Assembly: GCA_004014935.1 (NCBI GenBank)
Contig: CP025324.1
Coordinates: 1,674,001-1,738,000, forward strand
Direction of reading: 5' to 3'
Length of the DNA: 64,000 nucleotides
Source of the DNA: Saccharomycopsis malanga
Taxonomy: Eukaryota > Ascomycota > Saccharomycetes > Ascoideales > Saccharomycopsidaceae
Below are positions 38,384-47,625 of the stretch, in pieces. How positions within the stretch are numbered: the first letter of the stretch is position 1; each line of letters begins with the position of its first letter. Position numbers and translations under genes: made by a program. Below the pieces are notes generated by a model, which did no database searches, was not told the DNA's origin, and saw only the letters and a list, made by a program, of their open reading frames with translations.

Positions 38384-39733
38384 TCAACGAAATTGTGAGT
38401 AATACTCTTCTTCGGCAAAGCGTTTTTTCACCAACTGAACAACGTCTTCACTGTATACGTCTTCTGGTTTCTTTCCAGTTTTGAAAAGTAACTTTTCGTG
38501 GTTCTTCTGTTCTTCTTTTGTCATCAAAACACAGTTTTGCAAGCTGAGGTCTTTGGAGAAATCCCATCTAGACAACGTAAGCCTCGTGGAATAGCCTGAA
38601 AGTGGGGATTTGCCTCTGAAGACCTCTTCCACGATATATTCGATATCGTTCATAGAGATTGGCAACTGCTGCTCGTGACCACACCGGACCTGTTGAGCAG
38701 CAAGGCTCATGAGAACCGAATCATACACTTTCATCCGGTTCTTTCCTTCAATAGCCTCTATAGGGTATCCGGCCACGGTGGTGAGCAAATGAGACACAAT
38801 GGTGAGGCCAAACATCCCTGGCATTGGGCCCAAAACTGGAAGAATGCGGACTCTAAAGTTCTGCAAAGCTGTCAACTCGTCCACCTTTCCCTTTTCGTAC
38901 TCCTCGTCTGGTAAAGGAAGCAACGAAGCTTTTCGAGGGTCGGGTTTCTCTGCGCTGAAGGCTACAGTTATACCGGTGTTGATGCCCCTTTTCTTCAATC
39001 TTCGTCTTACAGACTTGACAAGAGCATCCTCCTCGGTGATTCGGATGTCGCCAATGTTCATTCGAGTAGGATCGCTTTTGCAGGCAGCGCCTCCTGACGA
39101 AATCACAGGAATATTGTTTTCATGGCAAAACGCTAGCAAATCCACTTTGGTATCGATATTGTCAATGCAATCTATAACATAATCCGGTCTGTCTTTCCCT
39201 GCACTTGAAAAGAGCAATCTTGCGGCATTGTTTATAGTCCAAAGCTCGTTTACAGCCTCAATCTCCACCCATGGCGCAACGTTCAATAAGTGGTTCCGAA
39301 GACAATCCACCTTGGATATACCAACATCATGAATGTTGGCTACTGCATGCCGGTTTAAGGACGACAAGGTCACTTGGTCAAAGTCAATAACTTTGATATT
39401 CGCAACTCCTGACCTTACAAGCATTGTGCTGACCCATGAACCTACTCCACCTGCTCCTACAACAACCACCTTCAAGTGCCGTATTTTCTCCATGCCTTGC
39501 TCCCCTAGAAACGCATAGTTCCGCGCAAGCTGCTCCCTGATAAGATCCTCGTCATAATGCTGGATCGTCTCAGTAATCACTTTCTTCTGTCGACGTCCAC
39601 TGGCACCTTTATTAAGAGATGTTGACACAGGCTTTGTCTGTTGATAATAATGGTAAAGCTCAACTGCCAAACTGGTTAACGCCGCAGTAGCAAGCACAGT
39701 AGCCCCTATAGTTCTAAATCTAGATTCCCCCAT
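38384..39733 (-). CDS. TCD: tRNA threonylcarbamoyladenosine dehydratase (Tcd1/Tcd2)
   Basis: This 449-residue E1-like enzyme has an N-terminal membrane segment (about residues 8-28), as is known for the outer-mitochondrial-membrane Tcd proteins. The nucleotide-binding loop VVVGAGGVGSW lies at about 90-100, followed by DFDQVTLSSLNRHAVA and DYVIDCIDNIDTKVDL, typical of the TcdA/CsdL branch. The protein should cyclise t6A at position 37 of ANN-decoding tRNAs to ct6A. The C-terminal part (NCVLMTKEEQKNHEKL) is the fungal extension. Which of the two Saccharomyces paralogues it matches cannot be said. Confidence 0.85.
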   Translation of the reverse strand: MGESRFRTIGATVLATAALTSLAVELYHYYQQTKPVSTSLNKGASGRRQKKVITETIQHYDEDLIREQLARNYAFLGEQGMEKIRHLKVVVVGAGGVGSWVSTMLVRSGVANIKVIDFDQVTLSSLNRHAVANIHDVGISKVDCLRNHLLNVAPWVEIEAVNELWTINNAARLLFSSAGKDRPDYVIDCIDNIDTKVDLLAFCHENNIPVISSGGAACKSDPTRMNIGDIRITEEDALVKSVRRRLKKRGINTGITVAFSAEKPDPRKASLLPLPDEEYEKGKVDELTALQNFRVRILPVLGPMPGMFGLTIVSHLLTTVAGYPIEAIEGKNRMKVYDSVLMSLAAQQVRCGHEQQLPISMNDIEYIVEEVFRGKSPLSGYSTRLTLSRWDFSKDLSLQNCVLMTKEEQKNHEKLLFKTGKKPEDVYSEDVVQLVKKRFAEEEYYSQFR

Positions 39734-40465
39734 ACTTGATCACCTTCATCAACCCAGTTTCCATCATCAAATCATCTCATGAAATTTTTTCATTTGCTTA
39801 AAATCACCAATAGCGGACTACTACTAAGTTTGGCCTTACTCCTGTCCTTATTGGTGTGGTTATGTGCCATGGTGTGCAATTTTACTGTGGGTTCGATTCT
39901 TCCTTGTGGCGAAGAGTTAGTAAATTATTGGCGATACTTTACTGAACTCTTCACACAGTTCTATATTCCCCTACATCTGGATTGGGTGTTTGTGCTGTAT
40001 TCAGTGTGTAGTAAGGAAAGCATTCTACTAGTAGGTGATCTAATATTCGAGAAAAAAAAAAGTAAACTCATTTTTTATTCAATTCATTTAAACTAGGATT
40101 GGAAATATTCCGACTTTTACAACTAGAGCATTGAAAGACAGCCTTAACAATACACTAGGCAATATTGTAGGCCCTGAGGGATAAGAAATTAGATAGGATG
40201 GGTATTGATTGTGAATAATCAATACAGAAAATACAGTCTGGCCAAATGAGTTTACAAGAACAAATATCCGGCTAATCCAAGCATATGAGTAGAAGCACAT
40301 GAACATTTAAAAAATCCCAAAAGCCGTATACTGATCTCTTGTAAGTGAGTTAAAAGTGTTGCAAAACATAAAAAACCAAACTGCAGTATCGAACATCTAT
40401 TGACGGTACATTAAGTCATGGAAAATAAATCTATATTACACTGATATACATGATCAAAAGAGTCA
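39734..40465. other. intergenic spacer
   Basis: This spacer lies between the start of the TCD gene and the stop of NUP42. A 105-codon open frame at 39779-40096 with a hydrophobic N-terminus was considered and not accepted. Nothing else is evident. Confidence 0.5.
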
Positions 40466-42055
40466 TCAAAAACAGTAGTCTATTGGCGGTGGGATCTCTG
40501 GAACATTACCAACAATGAAGCTTGAGGCTTCAAAATACTTGGCGATATCTCCATGAACCTTTTCAGCTTTAGTGTAATTGTTCATATTCAACTCAGGGCC
40601 GCCAATGTTCTGATGATACGGTGTTTTTACCATTCCACTGGTAAATGTGCTGGTATTGCCAACTGTTGGTGTGGCACCAAACACCAGAGGCTGCAGACTA
40701 GATGTAACAAAAGGCAGTGGTTTGTCTGATGTACCAAAAGGCAGTGATTTGTCCGACGTGCCAAAAGGCAGTGGTTTGTCTGATGTGCCAAAAGGAGATA
40801 CATTGCTTGTAGATCCAAATGGAGAGTTGTTAGAATTGCCAAAAGGAGACGAGGTGCTTGCACCAAAGGGTGAAGATTGGTTATTGGTTCCAAACACTGA
40901 GGGCTTGTTTGCGTCTGTAGATGAAAACACAGACGGTTTATCAGAGGTATTTCCAAATATAGACGGTTTATCAGAGGTATTTCCAAATATAGACAGTTTA
41001 TCAGTAGTATTTCCAAAGACCGATGGCTTTTCTGTAGTATTTCCAAAGACCGATGGCTTTTCTGTAGTATTTCCAAAGACCGATGGCTTTTCTGTAGTAT
41101 TTCCAAATATAGATGGCTTTTCTGTAGTGTTTCCAAATATAGACGGTTTATCAGAGATATTTCCAAAGACAGATGGCTTTTCAGAGGAATTTCCAAATAT
41201 TGATGTTGAACTACTATTGTTACCTATTGAGGCAAATGGAGAGCTACCATTGGCAGCAGAAGCAGCAAAAGGGTTTGCCGAAGTTGAAAGAGAGCTGAAA
41301 GGAGAAGCACCAGAGGATGCACTGCTAAACCCATGGGTTCCAAACGCACCAGAAGTGTTAGTTGTGCCTACAGGATTACCAAAACTAGAATTTCCAAACG
41401 AACTGCCAAAGTTAGAACTACCAAAAGAAGCAGTGCCGAATGCAGCCAGAGACCCAGTGGAGCCAAAAGAAGATTTTCCAAAGGTACTGTTGCCAAATCC
41501 GGAGCCTCCTGCAGGTGTAGTATTCTGTATGGAGTTGTTAGTACTGGAAAAGGCATTCAGAGAGGGTATACTTGCAACGGTGTTTGCATTTGGATCAATA
41601 TATGGCTTGAAAGAGGCTGCAGGGTTCTCGTTGATGCTGGCAGTAGCCATCTGAAGATATCTAGCAGCTTTTCGGGTGTCTTTTTTCACATAATCAATGC
41701 ATTTCTGCATGTCCAACTTTCGCTGCTCAATCAGCATTTGATATTGTTGAGTGGTGCCTTCTTTAACAGCCTTGTAGTAATCGGCCCGCGACTCCTCCAG
41801 CGAGTAATCTCGACCACTTATCAATTGTGTGAGCGAGGGAGCCTCCAATCCGTATACAGAATGAAGCGGATCAACGTAAAACTGAGATACTTCCTTCAAA
41901 TCATTATCAATCTTTCTACTTTGGGTATCTAATGAATCTACAGAAATAAAACTTTGAATGCTGCTTTTCTGCCCTGAAGATGGATGCAAAAACTTGCAAT
42001 TAGCCCCTTTAGTGCACTTGCCTTGCGCATAATAACGACATACTGGTTTAGCCAT
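40466..42055 (-). CDS. NUP42: FG nucleoporin Nup42 with CCCH zinc finger
   Basis: This 529-residue protein starts with a CCCH finger (Cys6, Cys14, Cys20, His24). A coiled region with EEsRADYYKAV follows, then a long FG-rich part (GFGNSTFGKSSFGS and the like), and then nine near-perfect 10-residue units of the NTTEKPSVFG type at about residues 290-380. Three further PFGTSDK units come next, and the conserved C-terminus ends VPEIPPPIDYCF. This layout is that of Nup42/Rip1 (human NUPL2/CG1), which sits on the cytoplasmic face of the nuclear pore and binds Gle1 through its C-terminus for mRNA export. The decapeptide array is a coding minisatellite (about 40930-41200) and may vary in length between strains. 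Confidence 0.88.
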   Translation of the reverse strand: MAKPVCRYYAQGKCTKGANCKFLHPSSGQKSSIQSFISVDSLDTQSRKIDNDLKEVSQFYVDPLHSVYGLEAPSLTQLISGRDYSLEESRADYYKAVKEGTTQQYQMLIEQRKLDMQKCIDYVKKDTRKAARYLQMATASINENPAASFKPYIDPNANTVASIPSLNAFSSTNNSIQNTTPAGGSGFGNSTFGKSSFGSTGSLAAFGTASFGSSNFGSSFGNSSFGNPVGTTNTSGAFGTHGFSSASSGASPFSSLSTSANPFAASAANGSSPFASIGNNSSSTSIFGNSSEKPSVFGNISDKPSIFGNTTEKPSIFGNTTEKPSVFGNTTEKPSVFGNTTEKPSVFGNTTDKLSIFGNTSDKPSIFGNTSDKPSVFSSTDANKPSVFGTNNQSSPFGASTSSPFGNSNNSPFGSTSNVSPFGTSDKPLPFGTSDKSLPFGTSDKPLPFVTSSLQPLVFGATPTVGNTSTFTSGMVKTPYHQNIGGPELNMNNYTKAEKVHGDIAKYFEASSFIVGNVPEIPPPIDYCF

Positions 42056-42246
42056 TTGTCCTACACTTTCTGTTGAAACTTGCTGTTGAAACTCGCTGCT
42101 GAAACTTTCAACTGTTTACTACAAGTCTCATCATCGTCTGGTTGAAAATCACACTATATAAGAAGATTATGGACCCTGCTCTTTTTATTACGGCTCATAA
42201 CAACTACTTTAGTTTCCTAAAGAGGAAAGAGTTGGCTGATTTTTAT

Positions 42247-42501
42247 GATATCTTATATTTAGAGCCCAGTTTTCGGAGATCCGTTCCTGGCTAAGGTAGT
42301 TGATATAAACCTGGTGATGACTACCCACTTCATGTGTCATTCATCATGATCATCTCGTTTATAAAAGGGACACTATTGGCCATTATTCACTCTTGCCATT
42401 GAAGTCACGTTCGATACTAAGTAACAGGAATCGAACCCTGGCAGACTTTTTTTTTCTCTTTTTCGAGAGTCTTGCCCACTGAGCCATCCGACCCAGTGGC
42501 C
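42247..42501 (-). mobile_element. family 1 SINE, diverged long form
   Basis: The head (GGGTCGGATGGCTCAGTGGG on the minus strand), the B box (GGGTTCGATTCC) and a centre with AACGTGACTTCAATGGC are present. The body is poorly conserved. The 3' end (AAAACTGGGCTCTAAATATA) lacks a TTA run. Confidence 0.65.
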
Positions 42502-42685
42502 TATTCTTCAACTATTCTCTACTTCTATAGCAGTTAGGTCTGCCTATTATTCAACTATTCTCTACTTCTATAGCAGTTAGGTCTGCCTATTCTTCAACTA
42601 TTCTCTATTTCTTCTATAACAGTTAGGTCTGCCTATCCTTCAACCATTCTCTATTTCTTCTATAACAGTTAGGTCTGCCTATTCT
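42502..42685. repeat. minisatellite of about 43-47 bp, four units, upstream of SHG1
   Basis: Each unit reads TATTCTTCAACTATTCTCTA then TTTCTTCTATAACAGTTAGG and TCTGCC, with small length changes. The array begins at the head end of the neighbouring SINE and ends about 33 bases before the SHG1 ATG, so it forms nearly the whole proximal promoter. Confidence 0.9.
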
Positions 42686-42718
42686 GATTACAAGTTGGAT
42701 AAGTATTAGCACTATCAA

Positions 42719-43069
42719 ATGCCTGATAGCAAGCAACTTGTAACTAGTTTCAAGCGTCTGGGACGTTTTGATAAACATCGGCATGCACTTTATGCTGATT
42801 TCAAAGCTCCTGGATCAAAGAACCATGAGGCGTTGATAAGTTTGATCAATGAAAAAATTAGTAAGAAGATGAAGCTGGATCCGCAGCTATTGGCCCAGAA
42901 CCGAGGCAAAGCTGTGGGGCTTATGACAGGAAGCTTGTATAAAGATGAAGCGATCAACAAAATCATTGCAGAGTCTGTTAAGGAAGCATGTAGTGAGAAT
43001 ACAGGGTTGCGAAACACTGTTCGTGAGGAGTTGAAAGAGATCAATGAGAGTTTGAGTGAGAAGAAGTGA
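42719..43069 (+). CDS. SHG1: COMPASS/Set1C subunit Shg1 (BOD1/Shg1 domain)
   Basis: This 116-residue protein consists almost only of the Shg1/BOD1 domain. SFKRLGRFDKHRHALYADF matches the family pattern F-K-x-x-G-x-F-D-x-x-R, and a helical C-terminal half follows (ISKKMKLDPQLLAQNRGKAV). Shg1 is a small subunit of the histone H3K4 methyltransferase complex. The ATG lies right after the minisatellite. The identification is by motif pattern. Confidence 0.65.
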   Translation: MPDSKQLVTSFKRLGRFDKHRHALYADFKAPGSKNHEALISLINEKISKKMKLDPQLLAQNRGKAVGLMTGSLYKDEAINKIIAESVKEACSENTGLRNTVREELKEINESLSEKK

Positions 43070-44716
43070 GTGTTTTGCTTTATTAGTCATTAATTGTGTA
43101 TCAACTAGAAGTTATCAGACGTAATTTTCTATCTTACTTTGAAATTTTTTGGTGGTGGAAAGTAGTAATATTTAATAATATTTCCAGTTCAACATCTATG
43201 CTTGGCATGATCATAATTAAACTACATCAATCATTGTAGGTGTTGATTTAGACACTTGTGTGTTTTGTCGCTACAGAGACTTGCTGATGGTGATAAGCTG
43301 TCGTGTAGTGGCCATTTTAGTTCAACACATTCATCTATGAAGATCAGTCACAAGTGGTTTTGCTTTTGTTATTTTTTTGATAAGCTAGTTGCACTTGACT
43401 ATTTCCCTATAGCCCAAATAAAGATTACATTGTCGTTATACAAAATTGGCCTATTCATCAATCCAACATCCGGTTTATGCAAAACTTGCAAAGCGGCAAA
43501 TTATAAAGTAAAACAAATATAGATATTGATTGATACTTGCAAATATTGAATCAAAACCAACAAGTATATACGAAACTGTACTTGAAATATAAAAATCATT
43601 ATTAAAACCAACGCGTATATACGGAACTGATGGGTACTCGAAATATAAGAATTATTATCAAAACTGAGATAAATTCATAAAAATCAAAATCAAAATTGGA
43701 ATCAAAATTAGAATTATTAGAGCTGGACTTTGACAACTGATCTTGATAAACAAAAAGATGAGATGAATAAGAAGCGATGTCTAAAAAAGAATCATTATAA
43801 TCAGTATCATAAATATTGTTTAATTATACGAAACTGACATGTACTCGAAATATCAGAATTATTATTAATCCATCATGTCAATTTACAAACTGTTCATATT
43901 AAACACTTTTTAATCTTTAGCCACTTTAGATTGACAATTTTGAAAATTCCTTGAGAGAATGACAATGGTCATATTACCAGCTTACAAGCAATACAAAAAC
44001 TATCAACATAAAAAATAAATATCAGATATGATGGGCTGGGAAAAAGTAGCAGCGGCAAGACAGTTAAAACTCATCTCATGATAAATTCTAATAGCCAAAG
44101 GTTTACGCTATAATCAATCAATGCTTACTATCGGCTAATTTTATGGCAGGCTCAATTACAGTTCCCCTAGCACTGATTATATGATAAATCTTGTTGATTT
44201 TACAAAACTCACACATTTCATCACCTACAAAACACTTTGCAAAAAACACATTCAGCCCTTTCCAGATACTCAACTCAACTAGTCTTTCAAAGATGATATT
44301 TCACCTACCATCTTGTAGAAAAGTCGCACGGCACGAGATTGAATCAAAAGACGCATCAGGCACGCTATGGATACATCACATCACGTATATTTGCATTAAC
44401 TCGCATACCAGCTCTAGTATGGTCAATAGATTGATAATTATTAATAAGGCTGATTTTTGGCACTAAATGGGCTAGTATCTCGAGTAGTGTTTTGTAAAAT
44501 GTAGAGCGATGTGTCAGAATGGTAATTCAGGGCGTGTTGTTTTTATTTTTTTTTTTGTTAAAGAGGGACATATATAGTTGAGGTAGGAGAGGATTTTTCA
44601 AATCTTGACAAGTTGCAATAGTCTGTAGAAGGTCAAGTGTTTTTTTTGTATTTTTTTTTTTGTTCAAGTGTTGATAATCACTGGTAATACGTGTGATATT
44701 TCAAAGCACAAGTGAC
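43070..44716. other. intergenic spacer with SINE tails
   Basis: The spacer is mostly AT-rich. Several family 1 3' ends are present in plus orientation at about 43560-43675 (GTATATACGAAACTG then ACTTGAAATATAAAAATC, and ACGCGTATATACGGAACTG then GGGTACTCGAAATATAAG) and again at 43828-43868. Poly-T tracts occur at 44540 and 44640. No gene is supported. Confidence 0.55.
43556..43675 (+). mobile_element. two family 1 SINE tails in tandem
   Basis: Two successive units each run from a GTATATACG(A/G)AACTG word through GTACTCGAAATATAAGAATT or its near match to an ATTATTA run. Heads and bodies are missing. A third tail lies about 150 bases further on. Confidence 0.6.
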
Positions 44717-46588
44717 ATGGTATTTGAGAATCTCAAGTTATCGACGTATGATTCAGATTTAGCGGCAGTGGATTTACCGTTTGCGAGCAGGACCAATGTT
44801 GATGAAGATTCCAGTGTAGGGAATTCCAAGAAAAGTGCCAAGAGTGGTGGTAAAGAGTCTACAATCCCGGCAAAGTTTATATATCAGTTTCGTAAGAATC
44901 TCGGGGTGAATTTTGGAGGATTATTTGTGTTGGAGAAGACGGTGTTTCCCGAGTTCTTTTCCACTGGTATTGAGACCGAACATGAGGCGGTGAAAGAGCT
45001 TATAACTGTAAATGGGATCAAGTCAGCCAGACAGTACTTGGAGTCGCATTGGCAGAACTATATGAGCGACGAAGACTGGGAATGGTTGGCGAAGATCAAT
45101 GTAACTTCGGTGCGAATTCCCATAGGATACTGGATTGTAAAGAATGGGTCGTACACGGCCAACACTGTCTTTGAGGATATTTCTGCTGTGTACAAGAACC
45201 TGTGGGACATTTTGAAGAAGCATTACATCGAGAAAGCCGAGCAGCACAACATTTCTGTCTTGCTAGATTACCATGTGTATCCGAAAACAGAGAACAGTGT
45301 CAATGATCATTTCCGTCACGACCGTAGAAAATACTCTGGTTTCCTCAAGGATCCAAAGTCACAATTGCTAGTGTTGCAATCTTTGAAGTACATTGCGGAA
45401 AATTTGAAGAAACACAACAATATCATGGGCATTCAGATCTCCAACAATTTTGACGACACCAAGAACTTGGATGGAATAAAAAGCTTTTATTTGAAAGCTA
45501 TCAGCGCTATTAGAAAGAAAATACCCACGCTTTCCATCATAATATCTGACGGATATAGTGCTCCTCAGTGGGCCCAGTGGATTTCGATGTTGGAACAGAA
45601 AATCAGCGGAGGAGGCAGTCTCAATCTCAGTTTGGAATCCCATTTCTATAGCTATGCCCAGGCAGACAAGTTGCAACTGCCAAGCGAGATTATCAGCAAT
45701 TTAAACCAGAGAACCTACACCAATATGGAGGAGTTTGAAATAGACGTAATGGTGGGCGAATACAATTGCTGTTTGCCTACAGAATGCTGGAGCAATAATA
45801 CAGAACATGATAACGAGTTGCAACAGTTGAAATACGGTACTATGCAAACCTTGGTCTTCAATTCTAAAGCCCGTTTGGGAACGTATTTCTGGACTTACAA
45901 AACTAGCAAAAACCATATGGGTTTTACAACTGGCGAGATAAGCAAATACCTGTCTCGCCATGATACTGACCTCAATATAAACGGTATGAACTTCCGCAAA
46001 ATGTTCGATAAAGGAGGCATCCCTGAAATCTCTCACACGCCTTTCAAAGAGCCAAGCTCTGCAGACTTTGAAACCATAATACTGTCCAACGTGCAAAAAC
46101 ATCTTAGCAAGTGCAAAAACCAAAACTGGGGCCTGGGTGTCTTGGAAAACTCTCTCACCACTACAATCTCCTCCGTCATTCCAAACGCCAGATTATCTAC
46201 AAGTGTATTGAACCTTGGACTGGTCGATGAGTTTGACTTTGAATCAGCCCCTACAAACCACCATTTTCTGTATCCTGGAAACACCAGGCTCAACGGTAGT
46301 GTCATAAGCTTCAACGACCCTTCTAAACAATCACATTGTAAAGTTTTTGAGACAGGTTTTCGCTACGGTTGGTCTGATGCACTGGAGTTTTTCAAATTCA
46401 ACCAGTCCATTATTGGCAAAATCTACGTCTTGAAAAATATTCGTAGAAAATCCTTCATAAAAAAAATCCACAATTTGCTCAAGTCAAATAAAATGGAACT
46501 ATTTGAAAAAGACTACATGATCAAAGACTGGGAAGAAGGCTATTTGAAAGGCATTTCTGAGTTTGAACTGTTCGCATTCACATTATAG
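44717..46588 (+). CDS. GH5-like protein of the YBR056W family, predicted to lack the catalytic acid/base
   Basis: The start is taken at the ATG 44717, because the upstream frame contains no ATG; this gives 623 residues. The GH5 barrel starts near residue 55 (FRKNLGVNFGGLFVLEKTVF) and shows the family blocks VTSVRIPIGYW, VLLDYH, IISDGYSAPQWAQW and the nucleophile region MVGEYN (Glu348). The usual Asn-Glu pair of the acid/base motif (GI-V-NE in YBR056W as I recall it) reads GIQISNNF here, with Asn244 where Glu is expected. A C-terminal helical module (about 545-623, FETGFRYGWSDALEFF and DWEEGYLKGISEFE) matches YBR056W. No signal peptide is visible, so it is probably cytoplasmic. It may be a catalytically dead relative. 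Confidence 0.75.
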   Translation: MVFENLKLSTYDSDLAAVDLPFASRTNVDEDSSVGNSKKSAKSGGKESTIPAKFIYQFRKNLGVNFGGLFVLEKTVFPEFFSTGIETEHEAVKELITVNGIKSARQYLESHWQNYMSDEDWEWLAKINVTSVRIPIGYWIVKNGSYTANTVFEDISAVYKNLWDILKKHYIEKAEQHNISVLLDYHVYPKTENSVNDHFRHDRRKYSGFLKDPKSQLLVLQSLKYIAENLKKHNNIMGIQISNNFDDTKNLDGIKSFYLKAISAIRKKIPTLSIIISDGYSAPQWAQWISMLEQKISGGGSLNLSLESHFYSYAQADKLQLPSEIISNLNQRTYTNMEEFEIDVMVGEYNCCLPTECWSNNTEHDNELQQLKYGTMQTLVFNSKARLGTYFWTYKTSKNHMGFTTGEISKYLSRHDTDLNINGMNFRKMFDKGGIPEISHTPFKEPSSADFETIILSNVQKHLSKCKNQNWGLGVLENSLTTTISSVIPNARLSTSVLNLGLVDEFDFESAPTNHHFLYPGNTRLNGSVISFNDPSKQSHCKVFETGFRYGWSDALEFFKFNQSIIGKIYVLKNIRRKSFIKKIHNLLKSNKMELFEKDYMIKDWEEGYLKGISEFELFAFTL

Positions 46589-47625
46589 GGCCCGTTCTTA
46601 TGTTTTTGGTCTCTATTAGAATTGTCACACGGGTTGGGTTCTAGGTTTTACGTGTAGGGTGTTAACATTATAGTAGGTTTTGCCATTTGACAGTAGAAAA
46701 CCGTAATTCACTGAATAATATGGGTGTTTACAGTAAAACGCAATTTTCACTTGTAATGATATAATTTTTTTTTCCTTTTTTGAGCAACTATTACAGTAAC
46801 ATCTATTTTATAATCTTAATTGCATTCTTTTTGGTTCCACCAAATACTATCAAACTTGCCCTTGTATGGGAAAATCCCCAATAACATAAAACGCTTGACC
46901 AATAGAAAAAGTTTTCAACAGTAGCATTTCATAATATTCACTTTGGATAAATCCAGTCTTTTGTTTGGAAATTGTAGGATAAGCAGCTGTTTGTCTAGAA
47001 ATTGAAATAAAGTACAGCCCTAAAAGAATGTAACGTGAGCATTTTCTATATTCAAAAAAATGATTCGCTTAAAATTCACTGGCAAGTTGATATCTTAAAT
47101 ATGTAAAATATGTTAAAATTTATCCATGATGATGATAATTGTACAAACAAGTAAAATAAATAAATAATACCATATATTTCAAGCCCAGTACATATCAGTT
47201 TCGTACATACGCGCTATGTCTAAGGGGACTTGGTAAAACCCAGTGGGAAAAAGCCCAATCATGCCCTTTTGATCATAGTTGGCTCACCCAAATTCCTGTT
47301 AGGTCTTGTTTTTCTCTTCTTCGAGAGCTCTGACCACTGAGCCAAATGGCCCAGTGGCAATTACCTAATATTGCTCTTTTTTAATCACTACCGACGACTT
47401 GATTTCCTCTAAGGCCTTTATTCAACCCTTTTTGCATAAACGTTTCTTTCCCATTCTCTGCTTTATATAACCCACTTAAATATTACATATCCAATTTATG
47501 GTTACTTTGATGAAATTACCATCAAATGTAGACTATAATTTCTAGTGTAGATAACTATTTCTATGTTCAAAAATGGTGTACGTAAGTATGCAAACTGGGG
47601 ATAAAACATTTAAAAACAAGAGAAA
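46589..47625. other. convergent intergenic spacer with one SINE
   Basis: The spacer lies between two converging genes. It is AT-rich, with a family 1 SINE at 47152-47357. Nothing else is evident. Confidence 0.6.
47152..47357 (-). mobile_element. family 1 SINE, short form
   Basis: Head (GCCACTGGGCCATTTGGCTC on the minus strand), body and (ATT)n-like tail are present, with the same internal deletion as the copy at 4990. The words AAGCCCAATCATGCCC and TTTTGATCATAGTTGGCTCA on the plus strand are nearly identical in both. Confidence 0.8.

Noticed and set aside
39779-40096. 105-codon open frame with hydrophobic N-terminus between TCD and NUP42
   Set aside because: It lies in a promoter-like spacer and its second half has the composition of translated AT-rich non-coding DNA. 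No family resemblance.
40647-41654. 335-codon open frame opposite NUP42
   Set aside because: It is kept open by the repeat structure of the FG region. It consists of DGFSVVFPKT-like units with no family.
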